From: Terebella lapidaria | Lineage: Eukaryota > Annelida > Polychaeta > Terebellida > Terebellidae | Length of the DNA stretch: 64,000 nt | Assembly (NCBI GenBank): GCA_949152475.1 | Contig: OX424567.1 | Coordinates: 16,641,402-16,705,401 of the forward strand | Reading direction: 5' to 3' | Shown: positions 12,301-27,000 of the stretch, in pieces | How positions within the stretch are numbered: the first letter of the stretch is position 1 | Layout: every line of letters starts with the position of its first letter | The notes under the pieces: generated by a model | The model's database searches: none | What the model was told of the DNA's origin: nothing | The model's input: only the letters and a program-made list of their open reading frames with translations | Program-made: the position numbers and the translations under genes

Positions 12301-15300
12301 CAAACGAAGTGTATCCATCAAACCAGTGTGAACAAATGCTCAAATCGCGCTTAAAAGTCCACATCGACTACGTTTTCCAGTTCGTATGTGCATATATAGT
12401 CGTTATGAGAAAATAATCAGTGATATACCATGATGTGCGTGGAATTGTCAGTCTATCTCGCATTTCTATGCTTTGTTTACACGTGCGTGTGATGGATACA
12501 GTTTCTGTATTTACACGAGAACGACTGTTCAAATGAGCAAAATTTCTTTGAGGACTGGTTAATTTCATTACATTTGATGTGATAATGTTTCATTCAGTTA
12601 GTTTAGAATGTTTAATATAAAATATTGTTTTAAAAAAATATTGACTGGTTTCGAAGGCAGCTGCTTTAACTTGCATAATTACGACGGATTATTTTTCTAA
12701 CGCATTATTGATGCAAAGATGAATTCAGATACCAAAGCGTATGATATCTTTCATCAGAAATTCAGGTGAGTCCTATCCCTGATGACACGCTCTATATATC
12801 AAAAGATATGCATGTAAAATGAAATTCACCACTTAGATATTACAGTACATACATAACCAACGTTCACAGACAGGAACCTAGCTGAATTTTTAGATTGATC
12901 GATTTCTAGATCGATATAGTATTTTTTTGTTAAATCTTACAGTTCTCGGGGGTTTTCTATGTTCTTGTCGCGTGTTGATTTACAATGACGCGCATAAGAT
13001 TAAATTCGTACTGATTTTGTTCACAAGCAGTGTCATTGTATAATTATGACATGGTTGTGGTGAGCATTGGAAAGGTTCAGTGCAGTGCAATTGCATCAAA
13101 ACAACAAAAAATATACACTTTTTGCCGCTTGGTGTATATTTCCTCACTGGACAAAAATATCTCTTCAATATGCATAAAGCAGCTGATAAGCGTAGATTTA
13201 CTTATATCATTGCAGGGACACTTACCATAAACAGTTCCAGATTCCATTTCACAGAGCTAAAATAAAATCCAGCTGTGTTCAACGAACCGAACTAGTCAAA
13301 TCAACCAAGCTCCGAGTACATAGTATAGGACAATGTGAAAGTCACCAACTGAATCATTCACTACAAAAACAAAACCACAGGGATAGTGACAGAAACGGGG
13401 ATAATGTGAAATAATGATCTAATGTCAGATTCGTCAAAGATAATGCATTTTTTGCCTAAGGGGATATGAGGGGTCATTTAGGGGAATCCCGGTGTAGGGC
13501 ACGTGATGGATAGAAACGTGATGTAATTATCACGCCTCGGTGAATTCTGAACAAATCCAGTGCATTGGTGGCTAAGCAAAATGTGAATGGGATCTTTTCT
13601 TTTATTCTATTGAACGTGTGCATGATATAAAGTCAGAATTCACACAGGTGGATTGTCTGAATAAGAAACAAAATGTATGTGACGAGCTAGTTTAGAAATG
13701 CACACCGGTAATCTGTTTACATCTTGAGTCGAATAGACCAAATTTCTTTGTGTGGTGTCTCGTTTTAATCTCGTGGAAATATATATATGTAACGAGGAAG
13801 TTATGAGTATTGGTATAATGTTCATATATAGAACTGATCCTGTATTGGACGAGTCAACTTTGTTGATTCTATGCAAATTTTCATGTTATCGTAATCAAAC
13901 TATTGCTGTGAAAACATAGACCTACATTAACTGTTCTGATAAATGTGTTGCAGAAAAGAGCCATTGAGATTGGTGTTTTTTTTTTTACTTTTGTTGGGAA
14001 TCTGTCGTCCAACAATTTTGTTAATCAGATATTCCCCTGTATATATCTCATGTATAACTCTGTATAATTATGTATACTTCATGTATATTTCTATATATTT
14101 CATGTATAACTGGATCGCACATTGACAATGAGGGCATGAAAATGTAACCAAATGCTACTATTTGTGTCAGATTGTGATGAAACGTGTTATTTATGTCAAA
14201 ATAGAAAACATGAGCTTTGAAGCTGATCGTTTGAGAATAATGCATTTTTTCAGGTTCGTCTATATGTCCGCCGGGGTTCCTTCCGCATCATGCAACAGCC
14301 GGCTGTTACTTTGTACCCCCTAGCAGCGGGCGTACCAGATCGGTGGCAGATCAGACATGTGTCGACGCTGGCGGTGATCTTGTTTCAATTAACAGTCAGA
14401 TCGAGAACGATGCTGTACAAAACGACTTGGGGTAAGTTTGTTTGGCAGTACAGGGTAAAACACACATCTCATCCTGTTATGTTTTCTAAGTAACGACTTT
14501 TGAATAAGTTTTTTTTTATATATAACGAAGAAGTATACCGAATATTTTCGACACGTTCACATATAGGATTCTACTACTTGAAACCAAAAGTTTTATGCCA
14601 AAAAATCATTATTAATGTCACATCGGTGGTTTCAAAATGAGCTGTATACATCAATTCTGATCCGACGAATTTGTTTCCATAACGTTAAATATTAGTCATT
14701 TAAAGCACTTACTGTACAATTTTTACTAACTTTTTTTTACAACGTTCTATGCAAAGTCAATTACATTGTACGGATTTTTACCTGAAACTGAATTTATGAA
14801 ACATCAACCGAAAAGAGAACTGGGCCAGCTATCAATTTTAATACCTGTAAGTAGTATGGTCGATACACAAGCTATCATCGTTGATTCTGAATGCATTGTT
14901 TTAGACTGACACATTTTTATCACTTGTACTTCAGAATCGGAGTCAAGATGTTGAGATTAACAATTTTATGTGTTAATCGCGAGGTACAACGAACTGCAAC
15001 TTGATTAAAATATGGACTTGGTGAATTTACTCGCCATTTTATTACACTATACATATGTAATCTAGGATTAGCTGTATTGAAAGAATACTGAATGCTATTA
15101 TACCGATAACGAACCTGCTATCACTGAGGTTGACTACCTTATCAGCTAATTATCGGTGAATTGGATTTGGATTAAATGTCTGCAATATCTCAGCAAAACT
15201 GTAATCTGTACATAACCAAGAGTTGCCACAACTGAAAATTTTCAGACAAAACCAATATATTTGTTTTGCAAATAATTATTATTATTATTATGACTAGCCT

Positions 15301-18300
15301 AACATATGTAACTTTTATGCATATAAAACAGATAACGTGTCGTGACGGTGAATATACACATTTATTTCGTCATTATCCGGATATTTTGGATAGCACAAAC
15401 GCAATTTGCATTGGCAAAACAGGGACTATTCTTATAGTTTTTACTGGTAGAACCATGACTACAACCTTCCATGTCTAGGTACGATGTTTTCGACAGCTGA
15501 TCACCGACGGTCTTTCCCAGACAAGCAATACACTAAAGGGAGCTTCAATGACCTAATATACACAAAGAATCAATGGACAATGAACACCTCTATATATTTG
15601 CTCATCATTCTGTAATCAATACCAGCGGGTGAAAAATAGTTTAATGACACACACGGGTGTTGCTACCACCGTAAGCTATATATTTGTACCGCGCTTACAA
15701 CCTATATCGCGACCTTTCTCATGAAAATCTGTTAAGAGGCGGTAATGATATGAGACATGGTGGTACATGGTATCAAATCATAGAAAAAAATTTCACATCG
15801 TTATCGGACATGCAGTCGTAAAACAATCTTTCTGAAAAACCGACCGAGCCAAAGCTGAAAGTTTTTCCGAAGAGAAAGAAAAATCAGGTTTTAGCCCAAA
15901 AAAGTATTTCACGTATAATACTGATGTTCAATAGAAAGAGTAGTATAAATATGTATGAAAGTCTGAATGTGCAATTGGAATAGTGTTAATTCATGCAAAC
16001 ATTGTGATATGATTCCTATGCAGCATTCTGACTGGATTATCTGTGAATAGATGTATTCCAAAATCTTCACATGAATATATGTATTTATATCTCTCTTCAG
16101 TTTTGATTTGGATAACCCGTATGTGTTGATTGTGAATATATATCATACGATCGCTAGTATTACAAAACGACCTTTTCATAGACATATGTATACATTGGAT
16201 ATCCCTGACGCATCAGTGCCATGAATAATATATATATATCTTCACAATTCACCGAATCGTGGTGACAACGTCACGTTTCTATTCATCACGTGTCCTAGAC
16301 CGGGATTTCCCTGAATGACCCTTCATATTGCCCTAGAAAAATGCATTATCTTTGATGAATCTGACATTAGATCATCAGTTCACATTATCCCGTTTTCTGG
16401 CCTTTTCCCATCATTTTTGTTTTTGTAGTTTAACTTAATGATTCAGTTGGTATTCTTTACATTGAGATAGCGTGTGTTCTCGAAGCATAATTGGTTTGAC
16501 CAGTTCGTTGAACAAAGCTGGATTATTTTTATTCTTGAAATGGATCGTGAACTGTTTAAGGTCAGTGCTCTCGCATCAATTAAAATAGATGCTTTGTGTC
16601 TTGTTGAAGAGAAATTTTTGTCCAGCGAGGGAATATAGACCAAGCTGCAAAACAAATGATAATTTTCTTTGTTCTTGACATCATTGCACTCAGTTGAACA
16701 TTCCCCACAATGAACCAATACCCAAGTACAGATTACTATGAATGAACAAAACCGAGTCCATTATACAATCTTGAAATGCAGTGTCAGGCAAAATCGAACA
16801 AAAAATGTATGGAGCTTCATGAACCCTCATATTTATTATGGCTATTATGAGGTGAAATTAGGTATTGAGGAAAGAGTGATGATTTTATGCCCCAAATGTG
16901 GCATCCGTCAAGTATTTCAAAAAATCAATGATCATGCAAACAGGTATTGCTGCATACTAGTGACACATGTGGTGTACTTATCAACCAGACTTTGATGATG
17001 TCCAATAGAATTTCATAAAAGCAGCTAATGTTCTTAGTAGAACATAACATTGTCACAGCAGTTCAGAGACTGACACAGAACTTCTTGACAAAGTATTCAT
17101 TTTTGCAACTAGCTCTGATCAAACATTCCCGTACCATACATGTGTATGTGTACACAAAATCACCGATTGAACAAGTTTGGGTAGTGTGTTGTGATATTCG
17201 ATTATTCAAATCACTTCTTGAAAGGTTTTGCATCACATTTCCAAGGTTGTTATTTGTTATTCGTCGTTCGTTGATCCTTTGCTTTGAGCAAACTACCCGA
17301 AAAGATTATTGTCTTAGCGAAGACGAAATAACTGGTTGTGACCTAATGCTAATACTGTAATGGTAGCAGTATTAGATATTTCATGGCATCATAGCCTATC
17401 TAACAAATCCGTAGCCTGTATTAAAGCTTAAAATTATAGTTGTTCGTATGTCATGACATTTGGAATTTCCCGATTGTATCAAACCAAACCATACCAGTTA
17501 TAATAATGTAGATTATTGATCTTTTGAAGCTGCATTATCCAACGGGATTACTGCTCAGTAAAATCTCACTGTATTGGTGGTAATGGATTGATACTTACAT
17601 TAACCTTTTTCATATCTGGAATCATTATTTCATTAATACTTTATCACTCAATCAAATATAACCAAAAACCCATCAGCGACCTCATTTAGAGATGTGATGG
17701 AGTTTCAAATATTTTTCGCGCATTGTGACGCGATACTTATTCAGCATATCCATGATATCGGCGGATTTCCATGTGGAAATATATACGCTCTAAAATTTGC
17801 TCGCGATATGAAGTTTATGTCTTACACACCCATTTTCCCATTCAATTTTGATTATTAGTGAAATGTAATGAAAAGATTATCATATTGCATACACCGTATT
17901 TACCAGAATGAAAACAACAACATATTTAATATCTACGAATGCACTTGAAAACTATGATGTATTAGTGTCGTAGATACAGGTTCATAATTCACTTAAGCAT
18001 GTTAAGGGTGATAAAAACCTCACGTTTCTATTCTGTACGACGTGTTGTAGACTGGGATTCCCCTAAATGACCCCTCATATTCCCCTAGGAAAAAAACATT
18101 ATCTTTGATAAATCTAACATTAGATCATCAATTCACATTTCTGTCAATTCTGTCATTTTCCCATCGTGTTTGTTTTTGTAGTTAATGATTCAGTTGGTAT
18201 TCTTTACCATGACACAGTGTGTGTCCCTGGAACATTATTGATTTGACGAGTTGGTTTCGGTGAACAAAGCGAGATTTTGTTTTTATTCCATGAACAGTAT

Positions 18301-21300
18301 TCTGGAACTCAGTGTTTAAAGTCAGTGTGAATGTACTCTGTTCGGTTGTTTTATGTATATTGAAGATATATTATTATCTGAAGAGAAAAAACATGTATAT
18401 ACAGAGATGCAATAACTGTACATTAATTCCCGTGTCTGACACCGTTGCACTGCACTGAACTTTTCCAATGATCAGCACAATCATGATCTATTCAAATCTT
18501 TACAAAATTACACAAATAATTCAGTGCAGTTTTAATCTCAAATGTGTCATTGTTAATGATTGCAACAAGGAGAAGACAAGCCATAAACTGTAAACTTATA
18601 TCGATAAATAAAGTGCATTTTACAATATTTAGTCAAATGCTAGTTGGTGAAAGTAGGTTCGATATGTACATACCCAACACGTGAAACTCATCAATAAATT
18701 CCATTCGTAATGTGTACGGTGTGTTAGGTAAAACGTGAAAAAAAGGCAATGACGTCGAGAAAAGTTAAGCATGCCAAGTTACTGATCAAAGACTACAATC
18801 GATTTGTAGTTATTTTACAGGCTAAGCTGTCCACCTTCGCATTTGAAACTGAAGCACGCTTTTACGGTATGTTCAATTGTTCATTCATATCCAGCATGCT
18901 GTTCTTTGAAGACTTTACAAATGTTGAACATGTTAAAGTTCCCCCAGTGCGTCATGTGGTAATTCTTATCCAACACTAACTTGCTTTGTACCACGTTTTA
19001 TCTGCACTAATTGTGAGTAGTGTGTATATGTATCGATACCGTTTCCGCTCTGGAACGAGTTTCATCTAGGATGACAAAAGTTATCTATTTATACATGTCT
19101 AAATTAGACGTTGTTTGACAAACGTGAGAAATATGTCGTGTAGAATATAAATGAATGTATCTCTGTTTACACTCGATTTATCTTGTTTCTAATAATCAAT
19201 TCCCATATAGATACAGGAAGTCAAGAATAGAACATTGTATGATAGTGAGCTAGGATATTGGTTGATTTAAATCAAACGAAGTGATTGTGTCACATTTCAG
19301 GGTATGTGATTGATCATGCCTCTCTTTGGGGAACATTTTCTTCCAAGCAAAAAATCCCAAGAGAGTGATTTACTCGGTAAAAGTGAGATTATATTTGCGC
19401 ATATCAATTGCCTATAATGCTTAGGACGTTAGGCCATCCATGCCACTAGAGTTTAGGCAGCGAAATCAAGCTCAAAGTGTCTAAACAAATATTTGTACTT
19501 GACAAAATTAGCTCTTCAAGTCCCGAAGCTTTATCCCCCGAGGATACCATACACCCAGTAGCTTTTGTCTCGTGATTAGGTACTTTTGTACTTGTTTTTT
19601 TAAACACCAATTCGATCTGGTGTACAGTAAAAACAACTACATTTTAAACACTGTCTGCCCCTGATGACGCCAGTTTGACTTTAGATGAGCTAATTGGCCT
19701 GGCTTTGTTTCTATCGCACAATGTTGTATTTTATGTTCGCTATCGGTATCGTCAAAATCTTGTTCTATTAGTGGTAATAGATTGATACTTACATTTATTC
19801 AATTAATCGTTTATGACTTATTGCATGCAGAAAGAAACCCATAATCGGTGATGATACAACCTAGGTAACTGTTGTTCACCTTGTACAACTAACTGGCGTG
19901 CTTGACTTTATTTAGTCCCATATGATAGTCATATTATATAGCCTATTAATATGCTTTGTTTTTTCAGGTTATTGGTTGATCCATTGCACTTATTCAAACC
20001 TGCACAACAGAAATCGCCGAGTAATTGTATCGATACCTCGTCAAATAGATATTGATTAATGCACAATGGATTGCAATAGAACCGATTGACCCCTATTGGC
20101 ATGGCAGCCATAATTTTCAATATTGGCTGCCATGGCTGTTGACGTGTCGAAATAAAAACGAAATGGAATAACGAAAACGAAAATGCACGATCAACAAAAA
20201 ATGTTATGTTTTCGACATTATTTTGAAACTTTTTTTATAATCTGATCCAACATTCATGTAAACACAAACTCACAAATGAGCGTGAATCAAATCATTTCAG
20301 GTCTCGTCGTTGAAGGTGTGTAGATACACCGTAGATACACCTAGACCCTTAGTATATTGAATGTGAGGCATATAAATTAAACTTACTGAATGGACAGCAA
20401 CATTAGTTTTCAAATACATTTATATCGATCGTAATTTATAACGATCGTAATTTAGGCCAATTTTTCAATTACAAACCTCTACTTTCCTATCCATTACGTT
20501 TCCTATGTGTGATGTATCTATATACAACAAACTATGGTACATGTATCTGTATGCGAGTCGGTCGGCGTACAAAAACACTTGTGCCAGTTACTCAGAAGAT
20601 GCTGTCTCCCAAAGTCATCAACCCGAAGACGGTCAGAAGCCGTTTGGAAGAATACCGTGCTGAGCAGGAGAAGTACTATGACAAGGGGAAGAAGGCACTC
20701 CCAGAGATGACGAAGAATCAAGCTGTGCGAGTACACACACCACAAGGGTGGATGCCAGCTGAATACATCGGTCCACACAAGCTGCCAAATTCGCATTTGG
20801 TCAGACTCCAAGGTCGTGAATATCGGAGAAATCGCCATCGCCTCATGATCACCCAAGAGCAGCCTCATGCGGTACCCAGAAATCCCCCAAGACAACTTCA
20901 TCACCACCTCCCAGCTGCCAACCCACCAGCTCAACAGAGAGATCTCCTGCCAAACCCTCCCAGACCCCCTGACCCTGATCCAAATGTTCATGCACCACAA
21001 GTCACGAGGTATTGGTATATTGTCAAAAGGCCTAGGTGGTTTGATGAATAATCACTACGCTCTCTATTTCGGTTTGTTCTTTTATTGGAAGAAAAAAGGG
21101 AATGTGAGAATGTGATTTTGTAAAATTTGTAAAATTCGCAATTTGTAATTTCGCAACTATCGAAAACTATGTTCATACAGTATAAACTGGTTCAGTTACT
21201 TTGATGTATGATTGATCTGACATACTTGTCTATAACACTGTATAATGATTTCTGTGTAAACAAATATAGTATATTGAACTTTATCACATGCTATGAATTT

Positions 21301-23975
21301 ATCTTAAACTACAAACAGTAGGAACACACAGTGATTTCCGACAGTGTGATAACCTTTGCCGGAAACATCATGTTTGCACTATTTTTTTCTTCACATTTTT
21401 GCTTCACATTTCACATATTCACATGCACTTGTCTGAATGCGTTTTTCTTTAAAGAACAATTAAAGCACGAGTGTTCTATGACGTCACAATGAAACATCAC
21501 GCGATTCAGCTTATAGTAACATAAAACCATTTAGAAAACGTACAACCACCGTGACGTCATAATACAAAGTATTTGACGACCCGGTGATCTGCATTGTTTA
21601 TATTGTTTCCTAGCAACGCACATGTTTACAGGTCTTCCACTCAGGGTCCTTGAGTACAATCAAAGATTGTAAGAAGTTCTTGCAATCTTTGGTACAATTT
21701 TACTTTAATTTACAGGGGTTGGGTTTCCAAATATTCCAGAATCATAAATTCATAGCATGTGATAAAAACAAAACCTGTTTCGTGTGTTTTCCAGCACACG
21801 GGAAAGATCTCGTTTGAACTGGCGGAAGAACACCAGAAAGCACTCGACCTTCGGTCTCGTGCTCTCTTGTATTCTTCCGCCAGTTCAAACTCGATCTTTC
21901 CCGCGTGCTGGAAAACACACTCACCTAGTTTTGTCATTATATTTCTTTATTTAAAGAGAAGGGGATGTGATGTATCTATATACAACAAACTATGGTACAT
22001 GTATCTGTATGCGAGTCGGTACGGTAATAGATGTTGATGGTTTCCGGTTAATGACGTCACTTGATGACTGCATTTATTAGCCTGCAAAGTACGCTTAATC
22101 TACATGGAAGACAAGAACATTACACTATGCTACAAGTATAACGCCATGTTTTTAGAAAAACATGGCAGAAAACCCGGCCCTTTTATATTTACATGTTTTC
22201 TATGGACTCACAATACTGATTGTCGAGTTCACATTGTAAGAAGATGTCCCATAAAACTTGGGTAGACATTTTATTTCCATAAGTCATACCGATGTGTATG
22301 CAGTTCATATAGAAAGTCAGACAATCAGTCACATCAGAGTAAATGATATGGGAAATTGTGTTGAAATTGTGTGCATCCTCAGCCAATTCATCTCCCTCAA
22401 GTCTATTTAGATGTACTGTATCTTTGTCAGATACCAAGATTGCTAGCCGGGCTCTGTTAAAAACATCCCACTGAATTCCAGTTCCATAAGTCGCCCCAGA
22501 ACTCTGAACCTTCTAGTTTAAAATCCCGCATTACCAATATCCTCCAACATCACTATGGGTATACACAAAGCGCCTTTATAATCTTCTTAACACTTTCCGC
22601 AATCTGGTCGGGTCTAACCCCTTCCCGTAGATATGCAAGAAAATTATCGATAGGGCATAACAGCCTATCATGAATGATGCACAAAAACGAATTTCCACTC
22701 CCTTTAAATATTTATAAACAGGTGGCACATGTGGCAGGATTTGATAAATACGTTTAGGCCTATTACAATGAATAGATGTGTAGTTTCTGCACCCTAGGTC
22801 CCTGGGAATAATAAAATTATATAATAGGGTTCATATAAAATAGGAGAATTATGCCTTTATTAGCTAATTATTTCAACGACTGGTGTACGGTAAAAGCTCG
22901 GCTTCGTCACGGTGGTCTTGGCTATTTAATGCGGTCGCGCTTGTAAAGCAATTTTCATGCTTCACATTCATTATGCTATAGACTAAGCTCATTGCCAACA
23001 AATAATCCCCAGTGATATCCAGATATACAATGAAATCAATTCGGAAAGAGAATTTCAAACTATTGTCTGAAATGATTACAACTAATGTATCACTGTCCAT
23101 CGCTGCAATACAACATATTTCTACTGGTTACGTGTTGGCGTAGTAATATACTGTAGGTAATTATAGTAATTAAACCAGGTCAGACTTATGCGAGTTCCAA
23201 GATAACTGGTAGGAGATTCGGTAATTGCACTTGCGCATACCAGCCGCAAACTAATTCAAAACAGCGCTCTCCATTGTCATGCAATTACTGTTATTAATAC
23301 ATTAAAGCCAGCAGTTTTCTTCGATCAGTTTAACGGGATGTACCGGGTTTTATCGCAAATTTGCGAAACCCACACCAGTGTATGCTGAATCTAAGAGAGT
23401 CGTCCGGAGAAATCGGAAGACAGGAGATACATAGGGTGAGGTCAACGACAATCACATATACCCGGCCCTGAGGGGCCGGGAATGAGAAAAAAAGTAATAT
23501 CTTTGAGGAATCTGACAGGAGACCATCACCCCACATATCATCCCGTTTTCATCATCCTTACGTGTTTGTTTTCGGAGTTAATAATTCACTTGATATTCTC
23601 TACATCGACATAGCGTATGTCCCCGATGCCTGATTGTTTTAACTAGTTCGGTTCGTTCAACAAAGCCAGATTTTGATTTTATTCCGTGAAAAGGCACCTG
23701 GAACTGTTTAGAATCAGTGTCCTCGCATCAATATAAGTTGCTCATCCGTTATATGCATATTGAAGATTGTCTAATTGAATATCTCGAGCTGCAAAAAAAG
23801 GTATATTGTCTTTTTTTCGACATCAGTGCCTTGCACTGCTCTGAACCTTCCCAACGCTCAGCACAATCACGTCATACTCAAAAAATGACACGATGACATG
23901 ATGTGAAACTCATATGTGGAAGGCGAACCAATCTGTTTTTTGTGCATTTGGTTTGCCGGGTATATGATTTATTTC

Positions 23976-24009
<34 letters not shown>

Positions 24010-27000
24010 TACGAGGAGATACGAGTGAATAGGTTCGGACTGTGCGTCGTGATATCATATTATTCAACTCACTTGTAAACAAAGTTTTTTTTTCACATTT
24101 CAATGTTTGCGGCCGATTACTTCGCTGAAAATTAGCTTTGAGAATATCTCACAAAGGAATTATTGTTTTAGTGACGGAATAACTGTTCATTTCAAATGCT
24201 AATTGTAATGACATTAGATCGTCTATGCCGTTAGAACATAGCTGGCGGATTCATCGCCCGCAGGCAAGCTTAAAACGCCGCGATCATTACTCGTTCGTGT
24301 GTTAGGGTCGTTTGTGTTTCATGGTATATGGAATTGTTTGACAGAATCAGACCATGCCAGCTATAATTAATGTAGCATGCAAAAGTTTTGGAGTTCTATT
24401 CATTCATCAGAACGGTTAATAACGCTGTAGCCTTCGTCAAATCCCAAATATTTTTTCATTTATCATTTATGACACTTCAGCCTACAGAAACCCATAATCG
24501 ATGATGATGCAACCTAATTAAATTTTTTTTATCTTATACAACCGACACGTGTATGGCCTAATCTGTTTTGATTTTCAGATTATTGATTAATATATGGCTT
24601 TCAATTTACTTGTGTATACATCATCGATCACTGAGTAATTGTGTCAATAACTCGTCAAATAGATATTGATTATTTGACAAAGAATCGCAATAGATACCAT
24701 TGACAACATTGATAAATGTATCAGTGTGGAACCATCTACATTGGCTGCCATGGCTGACAAAAGTGTCAAAATAATGTCAAAATGGAATAATAAAAACAAA
24801 GCCAAATATCTACGATCAACTAAAACTATTGTGTTTACAATATTATCTTGACCCTCTTGGGCTTGTCTGATTCAACATAAAAATAAACACATACTCTTGA
24901 ATGTATGAACCAAAACATTTCACTTTTGGTCGTTGAACTTAATCGATCAAATAAAAAAGTGGCAACAAAATGATAAGTAAGAAGCATGGCTGTGGAACAA
25001 TGCTCAATCCATATTGAGATTGTATATTACAGATAACATCTGAGCTTCTTTATTTTGTTCAAAGGATACCAAAGATGAAAATGTGTAACAAAATTGAAAC
25101 ACATTTTAGGAAGTATATTGCATATCATAAACAAGCAGAAAACTCCCTATTTCTGATGAAAGACTTAAAAAAATTCATAGTCTTTGTACACGGTTCTGCC
25201 TCCACATGCAAGATGATACAAGATATAAGCCACCCCACATATTGTTACGTTATACATATCTCCCTTAAAGCAGACTTTAAGCAGTCGCACACTAGTGTTA
25301 GGCTGAATCCTCTTCACCCATGTACTTGCATGTATATCATCCCATCCAACATTTTGTAGTTCAATTAATCACACAAATAGACCCCGGTGTATCACATGGT
25401 AATATATATCCACCACTTGCTTTGTATATATTTTCTTAACACAGAAACTATAGAACGCTTCTATGGAAGCGTTAATTGATCATCCACTTAACCACATAAT
25501 TTTTCACAAGCTGGCGTGTTGAGTATCACAGTAAGTTGCCTTATCGTGATAAATATCATGGCAAGTTGTCATGTTGTGAAAAGTAGGAAAATCATCTGGA
25601 CAAGTCGTGTGACCATGAAAATTATCACAACAATACATCTTACCGTGAAAAAATATCATGTCAACATGTCTTACCGTGAAATTTATCATAAGAAGACGTT
25701 TTATCGTGTTAAATATAATGGTAAGTCAGCATAAATATCGTTATATTTGTCTTGTAATCATATTGTTTCACAGTAAGACTTGTTATTGTGATAGTTTTTC
25801 ATATCAAGACGTCTTGAGGTTATAATTTTTCAGAGTAAGACATTATATCGTTATATTTTTCATGACAAGACGTCTTGTGATAAATTTTCACAGTATGTCT
25901 CCTTGTCATTACAATTTAGTAGATTTTCATAACATGACGACTTGCCATGATATTTAACATGACAAGACGTCTTATTGTGATACTGAACACGCCAGGTCGT
26001 GCAAAATTATGTGGTTAAGTTGATGATCAATTAACGCTTCCATACGCTTCTGCTCTGGAATAATGTTCACCTATATGATAACCACATTCACGTACTTACG
26101 CAAAGAACCCAAATTAGGCTTTGTTTGAATAACGTGAGAAATATGATACGTATAGTGCAAATGAAACTACACTTGATTTGTATTGTATCTGATCATCCAT
26201 TCCCATAGTGGAAGTCAAGAATCGTACATTGTAGGATAGTGTGCTTTGGGATTCGGTTATTCGAATCCTTCGTAAACAAAATGATTGTGTCACATTTCAG
26301 AGATTTTGATCGATTACTCGTCTTTTTGGGGTACAATGTTCCAAGAGTTTCCCAAAGAGTTTTCAACTTGTGAATTGCTAAATTACATTTGTTCATACCA
26401 AGTGTCTGTTATCCTCGAAATGATATACCTTCTATGCCATTACAGCCTAAGCAGCGAAATCATCATCAACAGGAAGTCGTTCGTATTTCATGGTCTTTGA
26501 AATTGTTTGAGAGAATCAGATCATACCAGCTATAATTAGTGTAGATTTCTTCCATAAGAATACTGGTTCGTAACGATGCTATTTATCTGCATAGCCTAAT
26601 ATGTTTTGGTGTTCAAGTTATTGATCGAATCATGGCTTTTAATATGAATCTACACGTCGGTTATTGTCGAGTAATTGTATCAATAAGTCGTCAAATAGAT
26701 ATGTATCAGCTTGCAACCATCTACATTGGTTGCCATGGCCGATGGCGTGTCACAAACAAAAATAATGGTATATTCGATTATTCAAATCATTTGCAAACAA
26801 AGAGATTGTGTCACGTGTCAAATATTGCGACTGATTTGTTTGTCTGTTTGGGGACCTTTTTTTGTTTTGTTTTTTCAAGCAAATTTTCCACGAAGATTTG
26901 TTAGCTTGACGAAATCATCGTTGTTCATAGCAAATCTTTGTTATCCTTGAAACCTTATATCAAATATGCCATCACAGCTAAGACAACGAATGCATTGCCG

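Larger units (their letters stand above)
6398..14253 (+). other. Lectin intron 1 (7.9 kb)
   Basis: GTATGT donor and tttttcag acceptor. It contains two copies of the long interspersed repeat (about 7430-8790 and 12820-13560), a broken coding relic at 9840-10842, candidate minus-strand exons at 11029-11972, and a TTAA-flanked MITE at 12129-12669. The segment 6700-7100 shows loose similarity to one arm of the foldback at 50311-50821. Confidence 0.7.
20508..22124 (+). mobile_element. Ty3/gypsy LTR retrotransposon remnant with short LTR and CTATG target duplication
   Basis: A 55-bp identical direct repeat starts at 20508 and at 21966 (TGTGATGTATCTATATACAA). The second copy begins right after a purine tract (AAAGAGAAGGGGA, 21953-21965) and continues to GAACATTACA at 22124, giving a 159-bp 3' LTR with TGTGATG/CATTACA ends. 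The 5-bp direct repeat CTATG flanks the whole (20503-20507 and 22125-22129). Inside, about 20570-21051 encodes a Ty3/gypsy integrase tail (LPNSHLVRLQGREYRRNRHR, then a Pro-rich end). Most of the coding interior is absent, so it is a broken copy. Identical LTR parts suggest fairly recent insertion. Confidence 0.85.

Noticed and set aside
20518-21000. 160-codon minus-strand frame
   Set aside because: It is the complement of the Ty3/gypsy integrase tail, whose plus-strand reading has clear family motifs.
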